Shown: positions 20,510-30,295, numbered from the stretch's first letter. The stretch: 64,000 nucleotides of DNA from Arthrobacter stackebrandtii (GCF_017876675.1 NZ_JAGIOI010000001.1:4340001-4404000), one strand, 5' to 3'. Notes: a model not told the origin generated them from the letters alone. A program made the numbers and translations.

Positions 20510-22306
20510 ATGAGCCAATACCAGCCTCCAATTGCAGACATCGCCTTCGCCCTTGAGCATGTTGTGGGTTACCCGGACATCGCAAAACTGCCGGGCTTCG
20601 AACACGCCGACCTCGACACCGTCGTCGAGCTTCTTGACCAGTGCGGGGAGTTCATGGCGGAGGCCGTGGCACCCCTGAACCGGCAGGGCGACGTCCAGGG
20701 ATCGCACCTCCAGCCCGACGGGACCGTCAAGACCCCTGACGGATTCAAGGAGGCTTACCAGCAGTACGTCGACGCGGGATGGGGCGCGGTTCCGCTGCCG
20801 GAACAGTACGGCGGAGGCGGCTTCCCACGCACCGTCGGCCTGGCCATCCAGGAGATGTTCAACAGCGCCAACCTGGCCTTCTCGCTGTGCCCGCTGTTGA
20901 CCCAGGGAGCCATCGACGCACTGCTGCATTATGGCAGCGACGAGCTGAAGGACCGCTACCTGCCCAAGATGGTCAGCGGTGAGTGGACGGGGACCATGAA
21001 CCTGACCGAGCCGCAGGCCGGATCGGATGTTGGCGCGCTGACCACCAAGGCCGTCCAGAACGCTGACGGCAGCTACGCGATCACCGGGCAAAAGATCTTT
21101 ATCACCTACGGCGACCATGACATGGCCGAGCAGATCATCCACCTGGTGCTCGCCCGCACCCCCGGCGCACCGGAGGGCACCCGCGGCATCTCCTGCTTCA
21201 TCGTGCCGAAGTACCTGGTCAACGACGACGGTTCACTCGGGGCGCGCAACCCGGTGGAGACGGTCTCACTGGAGCACAAGATGGGCATCCACGCCTCCCC
21301 CACCTGCGTACTGTCCTACGAGAACGCCACCGGCTACCTGATTGGCGAAGAGAACAAGGGGATGCGCATCATGTTTGTCATGATGAACGCCGCCCGCCTG
21401 GGCGTTGGTGCACAGGGCCTGGCCGTCGCGGAACGCGCCTACCAGCAGTCCCTCGAGTACGCGCAGGACCGCCGGCAGGGCCAGGCCATTGGCGCCGCGG
21501 GTGCCAGCTCGGCCATCATTGAGTTCCCGGATGTCCGCCGGATGCTGATGACCCAGCGCGCCAGCATCGCCGCACTCCGCTACCTGTTGCTGCTGGATGC
21601 CAGCTACGTGGACAGCAGCACCAACGATCCCGACCCCGCCGTCCGGGCGAGGGCCGACGAGATCGTGGGCCTGCTGACCCCGATCTGCAAGTCGTTCGGC
21701 ACCGACCTGGGCAATGAGCTGACCTCCCTGGCCCTGCAGATCCATGGCGGCATGGGCTTCATTGAGGAAACGGGCGCAGCCCAGCACGTGCGCGACATCC
21801 GCATCGCGGCCATCTATGAAGGCACCAACGGCATCCAGGCCGCCGACCTCGTGGGCCGCAAGCTGGGCATCCGGGGAGGCGCCTCCATCATGGAATTTCA
21901 CGCCACCATGCGCGAAATTGATGCCGAACTGGCCGCTGCCGGCCCGGATTTCGCATTGGTGCGCGAAGAGCTGGACCGCCAATTCACGGCGCTGGAAACG
22001 GCGACCAAGTGGATGCTCAAGACCGGGCTGGGCGATCCCAACTCCGTCCTGGCCGGTTCCTCACCGTACCTGCGGATGTGGGGGCTGTGCACGAGCGGAT
22101 GGATGCTGGCGCGGGCTGCCGTTGCGGCAGCAAAGACGGACGACGCGCGGCTGGCCCAGGAGCAGCTGGTCCTGGCCCGCTTCTACGCGCAGCAGCTGCT
22201 GCCCCAGTGCGCCAGCCTGCTGGGTGCCGCAACGGCCGGCGCCGACGACCTCTTTGCGCTCGATGCCCACAGCCTGGCGGGCGCCAGTTTCAAGGTCAAC
22301 AGCTAG
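20510..22306 (+). CDS. acyl-CoA dehydrogenase (FadE5-like, long form)
   Basis: 598 residues, the long class with a C-terminal extension (family AcylCoA_DH_C) as in mycobacterial FadE5 and DmdC-type enzymes. Domains: N-terminal helical, then TGTMNLTEPQAGSDVGALTTKA and ITGQKIFITYGDHD (beta-domain FAD contacts), then the four-helix domain with QIHGGMGFIEETGAAQHVRDIRIAAIYEGTNGIQAADLVGRKL, which holds the catalytic Glu. It oxidises acyl-CoA to enoyl-CoA in beta-oxidation and passes electrons to ETF. It has its own promoter region with the palindrome at 20451, shared with the acyl-CoA synthetase gene. Confidence 0.93.
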   Translation: MSQYQPPIADIAFALEHVVGYPDIAKLPGFEHADLDTVVELLDQCGEFMAEAVAPLNRQGDVQGSHLQPDGTVKTPDGFKEAYQQYVDAGWGAVPLPEQYGGGGFPRTVGLAIQEMFNSANLAFSLCPLLTQGAIDALLHYGSDELKDRYLPKMVSGEWTGTMNLTEPQAGSDVGALTTKAVQNADGSYAITGQKIFITYGDHDMAEQIIHLVLARTPGAPEGTRGISCFIVPKYLVNDDGSLGARNPVETVSLEHKMGIHASPTCVLSYENATGYLIGEENKGMRIMFVMMNAARLGVGAQGLAVAERAYQQSLEYAQDRRQGQAIGAAGASSAIIEFPDVRRMLMTQRASIAALRYLLLLDASYVDSSTNDPDPAVRARADEIVGLLTPICKSFGTDLGNELTSLALQIHGGMGFIEETGAAQHVRDIRIAAIYEGTNGIQAADLVGRKLGIRGGASIMEFHATMREIDAELAAAGPDFALVREELDRQFTALETATKWMLKTGLGDPNSVLAGSSPYLRMWGLCTSGWMLARAAVAAAKTDDARLAQEQLVLARFYAQQLLPQCASLLGAATAGADDLFALDAHSLAGASFKVNS

Positions 22307-22310
22307 CCCG

Positions 22311-22982
22311 CTACTCCTTGGCGGTGCCGAACACTGCGGCACCGCCAACGGGCGCGGCGACGCCCACGGCGGGTTTGACTGGCTGGCGCAGGATGGTTTT
22401 CAACTTTTCCGGTGCCGCACGGCGCGGATCGCTGAGGTAGATCTCATGGTGGCGTCCGTTGAAGTCCAGGCTGTTGGCGGGCATGAACTCGCCGTGGAGC
22501 TTGGCCAGGACCGGGCCTTCGCCACTGTAGGGGCCAATGTGCAGGATCTGGACGCACAACCCCTCGGACAGCGTCTCCACGCGCACGAGGGGAAGTGCGG
22601 GCACGTCCTTCTTGGCTGCCACCTGGCCGGCCACGGCGGCGACCGTCTCCGCCGTGATCCATTCAGGCACGCCGAGCATCATGGTCCAGTCCCAGCTGTC
22701 CTTGTCCCCGGCGGTGAAGGCACCCGTGTCTTCGGCGGACCACAGCCCTTCAAGGGGTGCCACCACGTAGTCCCGGCCCAGTTCCTTCTTGCTGTGGAAT
22801 TTCACTGAGTAGGACACGGCATAAAGGGCCTCTACTGCCTGGACATAGCTTGCGGCGGTGTTGGGGTTCCCGTGACCGTCAACGGCGAGGTATTGCGCAG
22901 GCGGCACGTCCACCAGCGTGAAGTCCCTGGCGGTTGCCGTGTACAACGGCTTGAGTGCCTTTTTGACATCATATTTTTCCAT
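22311..22982 (-). CDS. GyrI-like small-molecule-binding domain protein
   Basis: 223 residues from the ATG at 22982. Single-domain protein of the GyrI-like/SOUL-related class: KALKPLYTATARDFTLVDVPPAQYLAVDGHGNPNTAASYVQAVEALYAVSYSVKF, then LEGLWSAED and QILHIGPYSGEGPVLAKLHGEFMPANSLDFNGRHHEIYLSDPRRAAPEKLKTILRQPV. The family binds hydrophobic cations or drugs and some members hydrolyse them; there is no DNA-binding domain here. It converges on the acyl-CoA dehydrogenase with a 4-base gap and no visible terminator. The C-terminal ~20 Ala/Gly/Val residues are not conserved. Confidence 0.82.
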   Translation of the reverse strand: MEKYDVKKALKPLYTATARDFTLVDVPPAQYLAVDGHGNPNTAASYVQAVEALYAVSYSVKFHSKKELGRDYVVAPLEGLWSAEDTGAFTAGDKDSWDWTMMLGVPEWITAETVAAVAGQVAAKKDVPALPLVRVETLSEGLCVQILHIGPYSGEGPVLAKLHGEFMPANSLDFNGRHHEIYLSDPRRAAPEKLKTILRQPVKPAVGVAAPVGGAAVFGTAKE

Positions 22983-23065
22983 GGTTTTGTTCCTTCGCGC
23001 CGGGGTTGTGTTCCAGCCTAGGCGCCGTCCGCGGCCACTGCAGCATGCCGCCCGCAAGGAGTCCC

Positions 23066-23773
23066 TTGACTTTCAATGTTGGCGCCCCCGTGCGCCGTGC
23101 CAGTCGGCTGTGGTGGGGCTTCGCACCCTTCGCCGCCTTTTCCGTCCTGCACGCTGCCATCCTGCTTGCCGGCGGCGGGCCCCTCGCCCAGCCCACCAAG
23201 TTGCTGCTCATGCCGGCCTTGGCTGTGGCGGTGCTGTGGGGCTTGCCCCGCGCCTCCCGGCACCCGTTGCGCGGAGGTCCGGGGCTGCTGTTGTCCGCCA
23301 TCCTGTTTTCCTGGCTGGGCGACGGCGCCGGCACCTTCTTCCCCTTCGCACCGACACTGCCCTTGATGCTGGCGTTTTTTGGGGTGGCGCACCTTTGCTA
23401 CATGCGCCTGTTTTGGCGCCGCCTGGCCCTGCGCCGGATCCCGTGGTGGGCGATCATTTACGCCGCCTGGTGGGTGGGACTGCTGTTGTTCATGTGGCCG
23501 CGCACCGGTCCGCTTGCCCCTGCCGTGGCCGCCTATGGCCTGGTCCTTGCCGGCACGGCGGCACTGTCCACGCGCTGCAATCCGTTCATCGTATGGGGCG
23601 CGGCACTGTTCCTGGCCTCTGACACCATCCTGTCCTTCACACTGTTTGCCCCGGAACTCATGCCTGCGTACTCGGGCGCGGCGGTCATGGCCAGTTACAC
23701 GGCCGGGCAGGGGCTCATCGCGGCAGGCTCACTGGCGCACCTGGCCGGCACACGCCGTCGAACATCTCCATGA
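23066..23773 (+). CDS. YhhN/TMEM86-family membrane protein (lysoplasmalogenase-like)
   Basis: 235 residues from a TTG at 23066, preferred because AAGGAG (23056-23061) lies just before it; an ATG at 23045 is the alternative. About eight spans. The family Asp motifs are visible: LFSWLGDGAGTF and IVWGAALFLASDTILSFTLF. Animal members cleave the vinyl ether bond of lysoplasmalogens; the role of bacterial members is mostly untested. It is divergent from the GyrI-like gene and 39 bases before the HAD gene, so possibly co-transcribed with it. Confidence 0.78.
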   Translation: MTFNVGAPVRRASRLWWGFAPFAAFSVLHAAILLAGGGPLAQPTKLLLMPALAVAVLWGLPRASRHPLRGGPGLLLSAILFSWLGDGAGTFFPFAPTLPLMLAFFGVAHLCYMRLFWRRLALRRIPWWAIIYAAWWVGLLLFMWPRTGPLAPAVAAYGLVLAGTAALSTRCNPFIVWGAALFLASDTILSFTLFAPELMPAYSGAAVMASYTAGQGLIAAGSLAHLAGTRRRTSP

Positions 23774-23812
23774 CGCAAGGACCCGCAGGTGGCATCCCGG
23801 TAGGGTGGGCCC

Positions 23813-24475
23813 ATGACACACCAGCCCCGCACACCGCGCACCATCACAATTGACGCCCTGCTGTTCGACCTGGACGGAACACTCATTGATTCCACCGCGG
23901 CCACGGAGCGGGCCTGGCGCACCTGGGGTGAACGGATGGGGCTGGACGGATTCAGCTACAGCAGCCACGGCGTGCCGGCGCGGGCGCTGGTGGAGCAGTC
24001 GGTGGAACCCTCCCGGCACGATGAGGCGTTCGAGCTGATCAAGGAGCTGGAGCTGGAGGACACCGCGGGCGTGGTGCGCAAGGAGGGGGCGGCGCGGCTG
24101 CTGGCATCGCTGCCTGGCAGGGCCTGGACGATCGTCGCCTCCTGCACTCGGGACCTCGCCGCGGTGCGGATGGCCGCCGCCGGCATCTCTGCGCCGGACC
24201 ACATGGTCACGGCCGACCAGGTGTCCGCCGGAAAGCCGCACCCTGAGCCGTTCCTGCTCGGGGCCTCCCGGCTGGGTGTCGACATTGGCCGGTGCCTTGT
24301 GGTGGAAGACGCACCCGCAGGGCTCGCCTCCGGACGTTCCGCAGGCGCCGTGACGCTGGCCGTAGCGGGCACCAGCACGGCATCGGAGCTCGACTCCGAC
24401 CATGTGGTCGGGAGCTTGGCGGACGTGGCGGCGGTCCCCCTCCCGGACGGCCGAATTCAAGTCACCCTGGCCTGA
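23813..24475 (+). CDS. HAD-family phosphatase (phosphoglycolate/sugar-phosphate phosphatase type)
   Basis: 220 residues. HAD motif I is LFDLDGTLIDS, with the nucleophile Asp and the general acid Asp two residues on; motif II is VASCTRD; motif III/IV is GKPHPEPFLLGASRLGV followed by CLVVEDAPAGLASGRSAGA. The helical cap between motifs I and II marks subclass I, close to 2-deoxyglucose-6-phosphate and glycerol-3-phosphate phosphatases. The substrate cannot be read from the sequence. Confidence 0.85.
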   Translation: MTHQPRTPRTITIDALLFDLDGTLIDSTAATERAWRTWGERMGLDGFSYSSHGVPARALVEQSVEPSRHDEAFELIKELELEDTAGVVRKEGAARLLASLPGRAWTIVASCTRDLAAVRMAAAGISAPDHMVTADQVSAGKPHPEPFLLGASRLGVDIGRCLVVEDAPAGLASGRSAGAVTLAVAGTSTASELDSDHVVGSLADVAAVPLPDGRIQVTLA

Positions 24476-24501
24476 GGCGGCGGAGGGCGGAGTAAGCAGG
24501 C

Positions 24502-24790
24502 TCACCCAGCGGCGGGGCCGTCCTCCGGCGGGTACCAGACGCGGTTTCCCTCGGTCCGGGCAAAGCGGGTCAGGGTGTGCGGCCTGGCCGGCCCGGCGCA
24601 CATGATGGCGGTCACCTGTGTGGCGGCGGTTTCAACTAGTTCCTCGACGGCGACGGCAAAGTCCGGCGTCTGCATGTCGTCCGCGTAGTCGCGGAAGCTC
24701 TTGTTCCACCAGGCTCCGTTGGAGGAAGGCAACGAACTCCTCCAGCGGATGTGTCGAGTGCCCGATGGTGTAAATGGTGGTCCCTGCCAT
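24502..24790 (-). pseudogene. broken DUF488-family gene with internal deletions and a frameshift
   Basis: From the ATG at 24790 the first 24 residues (MAGTTIYTIGHSTHPLEEFV...) match the DUF488 N-terminus, then the frame runs to a stop after 52 codons. In another frame, from about 24722, the sequence continues as WWNKSFRDYADDMQTPDFAV...TAIMCA, the family's central part. It then jumps to HTLTRFARTEGNRVWYPPE, its C-terminal end. The middle (with the DVRTIPRS motif) and the CHRSLIAD segment are gone. So two deletions and a frameshift have inactivated it. No intact copy is in the window. Confidence 0.8.
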
Positions 24791-24888
24791 GGCTGCCTCC
24801 CCTTGTGCCCATGGTGGCCCGGCGGTTCAGGGACCCGCCCGTCCGGCGAGTCGGCGACGGCAAGGACGGAACCGGGTTCGGGGCAAAC

Positions 24889-24935
24889 AAAAAACCGCCC
24901 AAACACCGGGTGTTCCCAGTGTTTGAGCGGTTTTT
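24889..24935 (-). terminator. intrinsic terminator of tRNA-Pro
   Basis: Stem of AAAAACCGC-C-CAAACAC against GTGTTTG-A-GCGGTTTTT with a 12-base loop and one mismatch. On the minus strand it ends in a T-run directly after the tRNA. Confidence 0.85.
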
Positions 24936-24941
24936 GATCGG

Positions 24942-25015
<74 letters not shown>

Positions 25016-25162
25016 ATTGTCCGGCCTTGGAAATTATCTCCCTTGGCTGAACCACCGGAAAAAGTTTACCCCATATTTTGGGGCCGTTTGACCACTTTTG
25101 CTGTGATGGCCGTCTCACCTCCCGCCCGGACCGAAATCCGGGCGGGAAACAAGGTCCACAGA

Positions 25163-26704
25163 CTACTTTTTCTTGCTGCGCTTTTCGCGCACGCGCATGC
25201 TGACCTCGATGGGCGTGCCCTCGAAGCCGAACGTCTCACGCAGGCGGCGCGTGATGAAGCGGCGGTAGCCGGGATCCAGGAAGCCGGTGGTGAACAGCAC
25301 GAACTTCGGCGGCCGGCTGGAGGCCTGGGTGCCGAAGAGGATGCGGGGCTGCTTGCCGCCGCGCACGGGGTGCGGGTGCTCGGAGACGAGTTCGCCCAGG
25401 AACGCGTTCAGGCGGCCCGTGGGGATGCGGCGGTCCCAGTTTTCCAGGGCCAGGTCCAGGGCAGGCACCAGCTTGTCCTTGTGCCAGCCGGTCTTGGCCG
25501 AGATGTTCACGCGCGGGGCCCAGTCGACGTGGGCCAGGTCGGTCTCGATTTCGCGTTCCAGGTACTTGCGGCGCTCATCGTCCATCAGGTCCCACTTGTT
25601 GTACGCCAAAACCAGCGCACGGCCGGACTCGATGGCCAACTGCAGGATGCGCACATCCTGCTCGCTCAGCACTTCGTCGACGGCCAGCAGCACCACGGCC
25701 ACCTCAGCCTTCTCCAAGGCAGTCTGGGTGCGCAGCGAAGCATAGAAGTCTGCACCCTGCTGCATGTGCACGCGGCGGCGGATGCCGGCGGTGTCCACGA
25801 AGCGCCAGGTGCGCCCGCCGAGCTCGATCATCTCGTCCACGGGGTCGCGGGTGGTGCCTGCGACGTTGTCAACAACGACGCGCTCGGAACCGGCCAGCTT
25901 GTTCAGCAGCGAGGACTTGCCCACGTTGGGGCGCCCGATCAGTGCGATGCGGCGCGGCCCGCCGCTGCGTTCCAGCCCTGCGACGGCGGAGAACTCCGGC
26001 AGGACCTCCATGACCCGGTCCAGCATGTCGGCCACGCCGCGGCCGTGCACGGCGGACACCGGCAGGGGCTCGCCCAGGCCGAGGCCCCAGAGCATGGCTG
26101 CGTCGGCTTCCTGGACGAGGTCGTCGATCTTGTTGCCCACCAGGATCACCGGCTTCTTGGACCGGCGCAGCATCCGCACGATGGCCTCGTCGGAGGCGGT
26201 GATGCCGACGATCGCGTCAACGACCAGCAGCACGGCATCGGCCATTTCGACGGCGATTTCCGCCTGTTCGGCAACCCGCAGGTCCAGGCCCCGGGCATCG
26301 CGCTCCCAGCCGCCGGTGTCCACCAGAGTGAAGTGGCGCCCGTTCCATTCGGCGTCGTACTGCACACGGTCGCGCGTGACGCCGGGGGTGTCCTCCACCA
26401 CGGCCTCGCGGCGGCCCAGGATGCGGTTCACCAGCGTGGACTTGCCCACGTTCGGCCGTCCCACAATGGCGAGCACCGGGTTCTGCCGGGTCGGGTCCCA
26501 GCTGTCGCCGTCGTCGAACTCGCCGGACAGCAGTGCAGCGTCCGCCTCATCCAACTCGTAGTTGGCCAGGCCCGCCAGAAGTCCGGCAGCCCGCGCGTCG
26601 GCGTCCTCGTCGGAGATCTCCGCCAGCCGCTCAGCGATCTGGTCGGTGCCGGTGGGCACGTAGTCCTGGTCGTCGCCAGGTGTGGCTGACTTGTTCTCGC
26701 TCAT
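25163..26704 (-). CDS. der: ribosome-associated GTPase Der (EngA)
   Basis: 513 residues with the diagnostic tandem G domains. Each shows a GRPNVGKS(T/S) P-loop: the first followed by DTGG and NKID, the second by DTAG and NKWD. The C-terminal KH-like domain ends in a basic KRSKKK tail. Der is required for assembly of the 50S ribosomal subunit. An N-terminal acidic extension of ~65 residues is common in actinobacteria. The ATG overlaps the stop of plsC by 4 bases; last gene of a long minus-strand block. Confidence 0.97.
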   Translation of the reverse strand: MSENKSATPGDDQDYVPTGTDQIAERLAEISDEDADARAAGLLAGLANYELDEADAALLSGEFDDGDSWDPTRQNPVLAIVGRPNVGKSTLVNRILGRREAVVEDTPGVTRDRVQYDAEWNGRHFTLVDTGGWERDARGLDLRVAEQAEIAVEMADAVLLVVDAIVGITASDEAIVRMLRRSKKPVILVGNKIDDLVQEADAAMLWGLGLGEPLPVSAVHGRGVADMLDRVMEVLPEFSAVAGLERSGGPRRIALIGRPNVGKSSLLNKLAGSERVVVDNVAGTTRDPVDEMIELGGRTWRFVDTAGIRRRVHMQQGADFYASLRTQTALEKAEVAVVLLAVDEVLSEQDVRILQLAIESGRALVLAYNKWDLMDDERRKYLEREIETDLAHVDWAPRVNISAKTGWHKDKLVPALDLALENWDRRIPTGRLNAFLGELVSEHPHPVRGGKQPRILFGTQASSRPPKFVLFTTGFLDPGYRRFITRRLRETFGFEGTPIEVSMRVREKRSKKK

Positions 26705-27423
26705 GGTTGCTGTCCTTTGTGCATTGAAGATAGGTCATCGTCCGCAGGCAGATCCTGCCCTGTTGCGGTCTGGGCGCCGGCTATGTGGGCCGCCAGCCGA
26801 AGGCGGATTGTCTCGGTTGCTCTGTCCATTGAAACACGCCCGGAAACCCCGGGCTCGCGTGTCAGGGTGAATGGTTCACCAAACACCACGTGCAGCCTGC
26901 GCCGCGGTGCCGGAATTGTGTCGCGGTGCTCCCCGGTGTGCCGGGTGCCGAGGATGGCAACGGGCACGACGGCGGCGCCTGAGTTAAGTGCCAGCCACGC
27001 CACCCCGCCGTTCATCGAGGCGGCGTCCCCGGTCCCCCGGGTGCCTTCCGGCAGGATGCCGACGCAGTCACCGCGCCCGAGCACGGCCTTGGCGTGCTGC
27101 AGGGCTGCCCGGTCACCCGCGCGGTTGACGGGGATCTGCCCGGAGGCGTGGAGCACCCAGCCCAGGAACCCCTTGAACATGTCGTGGCGGACCATGACGT
27201 GCATGTAGCGTGAACTGGCGCCCACCATGACGGGGCCGTCAAGGTAGCTCAGGTGGTTGGCGGCAAACACCACCGGACCCCGCGCCGGAATGTTCTCCCG
27301 GCCCGCCACTGCGGTGTTGTAGACCACATGGTCAAGAACCCTTCCCAGGGGCCTGCTCCAGCGGGTTTTCCAGGACGGCGGGGCGTCCGTCAAAACCCGC
27401 AGCGGCTTGATGCGTTCGCCCAC
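26701..27423 (-). CDS. plsC: 1-acylglycerol-3-phosphate O-acyltransferase (PlsC family)
   Basis: 240 residues. The acyltransferase motif I H-x4-D is in [12 protein letters not shown], and motif III is LPEGTRGTG. It transfers an acyl group from acyl-CoA or acyl-ACP to lysophosphatidate at the cytoplasmic membrane. It follows cmk directly (no gap) and overlaps der, so it is translated as part of the core block. In actinobacteria several paralogues exist, so this one may have a specialised acceptor. Confidence 0.9.
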   Translation of the reverse strand: MGERIKPLRVLTDAPPSWKTRWSRPLGRVLDHVVYNTAVAGRENIPARGPVVFAANHLSYLDGPVMVGASSRYMHVMVRHDMFKGFLGWVLHASGQIPVNRAGDRAALQHAKAVLGRGDCVGILPEGTRGTGDAASMNGGVAWLALNSGAAVVPVAILGTRHTGEHRDTIPAPRRRLHVVFGEPFTLTREPGVSGRVSMDRATETIRLRLAAHIAGAQTATGQDLPADDDLSSMHKGQQP

Positions 27424-28188
27424 TTACGCCGGTCCTGCATGGACGGCCTGGCGCACCACGGCAATGACGGCGTCCACGGTCTGCGCAAAGTCCAGGTCCG
27501 AGGAATCCACGGTGTAGACGCCGTCGGCCGCCTGGTGGAATTCCACCACGGTGGAATCCTTGGCGTCGCGGGCCAGCACCTGCTCGGCCAGCTGCTCGGC
27601 GGTCTGGGTGCCGCCCAGCTGCAGGCCGCGGCGGCGCAGCCGGGCCTCTTCGCTGGCGGTGAGGATCAGGCGGGCCTCGGCGTCAGGGGCCACCACCGTG
27701 GTGATGTCGCGCCCCTCCACCACAATGCGGCGCCCATGCGCGTCAATGAGTTCGCGCTGGCGGCGGACCAGTTCGGCCCGGGCGCCCAGGTTGGTGGCCA
27801 CGGCGCTGACGGCCTCGGAGATCTTGGGTTCGCGGATGGCGTCGGTGACGTTGATGCCGTTGACCTTGAACAGTTCCGCATCCGGAACCATGGTCTGTTC
27901 CATGTTGATGGTGCGGGCGGCAGCCTCGACGGCGGCCGCGTTCGCCAGGTTGATGCGCCCGTTCAGGCAGTGCCAGGCCACGGACCGGTACATGGCGCCG
28001 GTGTCCAGGAAGGCCAGGCCAAGGCGGCGTGCCACTTCCTTGGACACGCTGGACTTGCCGGAACCCGAGGGGCCGTCCACGGCCACCACGAGGGAGCGGC
28101 CCTGGCGCAGGGCGCGTTCGTCGGAAGCTCCGGCCTGTGCCGCCTCGGCGCCGCCCGCGTTCGGGGTGTTCAGTTCGGTGTTGCTCAT
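27424..28188 (-). CDS. cmk: cytidylate kinase
   Basis: 254 residues. The P-loop is VAVDGPSGSGKSSVSKEVARRLG, followed by FLDTGAMYRSVAW and, later, VVEGRDITTVVAPDAEARLILTAS, the CMP/dCMP recognition and lid region. It phosphorylates CMP and dCMP using ATP. The N-terminal ~30 residues are a variable lead. Start codon overlaps the tyrA stop (ATGA). Confidence 0.96.
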   Translation of the reverse strand: MSNTELNTPNAGGAEAAQAGASDERALRQGRSLVVAVDGPSGSGKSSVSKEVARRLGLAFLDTGAMYRSVAWHCLNGRINLANAAAVEAAARTINMEQTMVPDAELFKVNGINVTDAIREPKISEAVSAVATNLGARAELVRRQRELIDAHGRRIVVEGRDITTVVAPDAEARLILTASEEARLRRRGLQLGGTQTAEQLAEQVLARDAKDSTVVEFHQAADGVYTVDSSDLDFAQTVDAVIAVVRQAVHAGPA

Positions 28189-29288
28189 TGGACTACCTTC
28201 CAGCCACGTTCCATCAAATCCTCCACCAGCCCGGCCCGTTTGGCGGGAAGGACGGAAATCTCCACCATGCCCACCTGCAGCCCGGCCGAGTGGTCCATGC
28301 GCAAATCCTCCACGTTGACGCCGATCTCGCCGATCTCCGTCAGCAGGCTGGCGATCTGGCCGGGCCTGTCATCCACCAGGACAGTCAGCCACGAGTACTG
28401 CTGGGCCGGCCCTCCGTGCTTGCCGGGAATCCGGCTCTGCCCTTCGTTGCCCTCCGTCATCAGCTGCGCAAGGTCCAGCCGGGCCCCCGGTGCCGTGGGG
28501 GCGCTGAGCGTGTTGATCAGCCGGTCCAGGTCGGTGCGCACCCCCTTCATGATTTCCAGGAGCTTGGGCGCGTTGGCACCGAGGATCTGGACCCACAGCG
28601 AAGGGTCGCTGGCGGCAATGCGGGTGACGTCGCGCAGGCCGTTGCCGGCCAGGGACAGCGAGGACGCAGGCGTTTCCGCCAGCCGGCTCGCCACCAGCGA
28701 GGACATCAGCTGCGGCAGGTGCGAGACCAGGGCCACGGCGCCGTCGTGCTCGTCGGGTGTGAAGCGGAACACCACGGCGTCCAGGTCGATGGCCAGTGAA
28801 TGTGCCACCTTGACCGCATGGGCGCTGCTGGCCTCCGACGCGCACAGCACCCACGGCATAGAGTTGAACAGTTCCCCGCGCGCAGCCGCCGGCCCGGACA
28901 GTTCGCGGCCGGCCATGGGGTGGGTGCCCACATAGCGGCTGAGGCTGTCCTGCGGCAGCCCGTCCATGGCCTGCAGTTCGGCCAGGATGGCGCCCTTGAC
29001 GCTGGCAATGTCCACCACGACGGCGGACGGGTACCCTGTGAGGGCATCGGCCACGACCTGGGCGGTCACGTCCGGCGGCGCGGCGACAACCACCAGCTGG
29101 GGCGCCAGGGCCTCAGCCTTGTTGAAGGCGCGCCCGGCACCGATGTCGACGGCCACGGCCTGGGCCGTGGGAGAGGGGTCGGAGACCACCACGTCGATGC
29201 CGCGGGCGCGCAGCCCCAAACCAATGCTGGCCCCCAGCAGCCCGCTGCCAAGGACCAGCACAGGTCCGCTCAAGTGCGAAGGATTCAT
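28185..29288 (-). CDS. tyrA: prephenate dehydrogenase
   Basis: 367 residues. The N-terminal NAD(P)-binding fold is VLVLGSGLLGASIGLGLRARGIDVVVSD. The catalytic His region is YVGTHPMAGRELSGP. A C-terminal ACT domain (about 290-367, SWLTVLVDDRPGQIASLLTEIGEIGVNVEDLRM) probably senses tyrosine. It converts prephenate to 4-hydroxyphenylpyruvate in tyrosine synthesis. It lies 8 bases after the pseudouridine synthase gene and overlaps cmk. Confidence 0.94.
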   Translation of the reverse strand: MNPSHLSGPVLVLGSGLLGASIGLGLRARGIDVVVSDPSPTAQAVAVDIGAGRAFNKAEALAPQLVVVAAPPDVTAQVVADALTGYPSAVVVDIASVKGAILAELQAMDGLPQDSLSRYVGTHPMAGRELSGPAAARGELFNSMPWVLCASEASSAHAVKVAHSLAIDLDAVVFRFTPDEHDGAVALVSHLPQLMSSLVASRLAETPASSLSLAGNGLRDVTRIAASDPSLWVQILGANAPKLLEIMKGVRTDLDRLINTLSAPTAPGARLDLAQLMTEGNEGQSRIPGKHGGPAQQYSWLTVLVDDRPGQIASLLTEIGEIGVNVEDLRMDHSAGLQVGMVEISVLPAKRAGLVEDLMERGWKVVQ

Positions 29289-29296
29289 GGGGCCGC

Positions 29297-30295
29297 TTAC
29301 ATCCCCACGTCTGAGCGGAGGTAGCCCACCTCGTGGCGGCCGAGCATGCGGATGCTGCCCTGGCGCTGGTCGCCCAGGGCGATGGGGCCGAACTTCACGC
29401 GGACCAGGCGCTCGACGGGGTAGCCCACGGCGTCGAACATGCGGCGCACGATCCGGTTCTTGCCGGAGTGCAGGACAACCTCGGCCAGGACGTGGCCCGG
29501 GGTGGAGTCGACGAGGCGGAAGGAGTCGACCTTCTGCCAGCCGTCCTCCAGCTCCACGCCGTCCTTGAGCTGGGCACCGACGCCGTGTGCCATGGGCCCG
29601 CGGACCTGGACCAGGTAGGTCTTGGGGATGCCGTACTTGGGGTGGCTGAGGCGGTTGGCCAATTCGCCGTCGTTGGTCAGCAGGAGCAGGCCCTCGGTGC
29701 TGGTGTCGAGTCGGCCCACGTGGAAGAGGCGCTCATTGGTCTGGCGCTTCTTCAGGTAGTCGCTGATGCACGGGCGGCCTTCGGGGTCCTCCATGGTGGA
29801 GACGACGCCTCGGGGCTTGTTGAACACCATGTAGACCATGTTGTCGTTGGTCTGGATGGTCATGCCATCCACCACGATCTCCACGGTGTCCGGATCCACG
29901 CGCAGGCCCAACTGGGTGACGGTGATGCCGTCCACCTGGACGCGGCCTTCCAGGATCATGTCCTCGCACAGGCGGCGCGAGGCCACGCCCGCCATGGCCA
30001 TGACCTTCTGCAGGCGCACGCCTTCGGCATTGTGGATGTCGATGTCATCCGTGGTGCGCTCGGGCCGGCGGTTCTGCTCGGTGGGGCGGTTCACCGGCTT
30101 GACCGTGCGGCCGTACTGTTCGTTCTTGAACGGGCGCGCACCCGTCTGGCTCGGCTTGCGGGCACCGGACTTGGGTGCGCCTGACTTGAAGCCGCCGGAC
30201 TTCGGGGCACCGGACTTGGGTGCACCGGAGCGGGGCTTGCCGCCGCGGGGCTGGTTCTTGCCGGAGGAGCTCCCGGATCGGGGCGAGCTTGTCAT
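29297..30295 (-). CDS. rluB: 23S rRNA pseudouridine synthase, RluB/RsuA family
   Basis: 332 residues. A ~90-residue basic Gly/Ser/Pro/Lys-rich extension is followed by an S4 RNA-binding domain (VRLQKVMAMAGVASRRLCEDMILEGRVQVDG) and the catalytic domain with GRLDTSTEGLLLLTNDGELANRLSHP, where the Asp is the nucleophile. By similarity it modifies a uridine in helix 80-93 of 23S rRNA. The disordered extension contains a five-fold pentapeptide repeat. It is in the core block between scpB and tyrA. Confidence 0.9.
   Translation of the reverse strand: MTSSPRSGSSSGKNQPRGGKPRSGAPKSGAPKSGGFKSGAPKSGARKPSQTGARPFKNEQYGRTVKPVNRPTEQNRRPERTTDDIDIHNAEGVRLQKVMAMAGVASRRLCEDMILEGRVQVDGITVTQLGLRVDPDTVEIVVDGMTIQTNDNMVYMVFNKPRGVVSTMEDPEGRPCISDYLKKRQTNERLFHVGRLDTSTEGLLLLTNDGELANRLSHPKYGIPKTYLVQVRGPMAHGVGAQLKDGVELEDGWQKVDSFRLVDSTPGHVLAEVVLHSGKNRIVRRMFDAVGYPVERLVRVKFGPIALGDQRQGSIRMLGRHEVGYLRSDVGM
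30155..30229 (-). repeat. five 15-bp in-frame repeats in the N-terminal extension of rluB
   Basis: Codes SGAPK, SGAPK, SGGFK, SGAPK, SGARK (residues 23-47). A basic, disordered tract that probably adds non-specific RNA affinity; copy number may vary between strains by slippage. Confidence 0.8.

Noticed and set aside
25043-26689. 548-codon plus-strand frame
   Set aside because: Antisense of der, whose two GTPase domains are clear.
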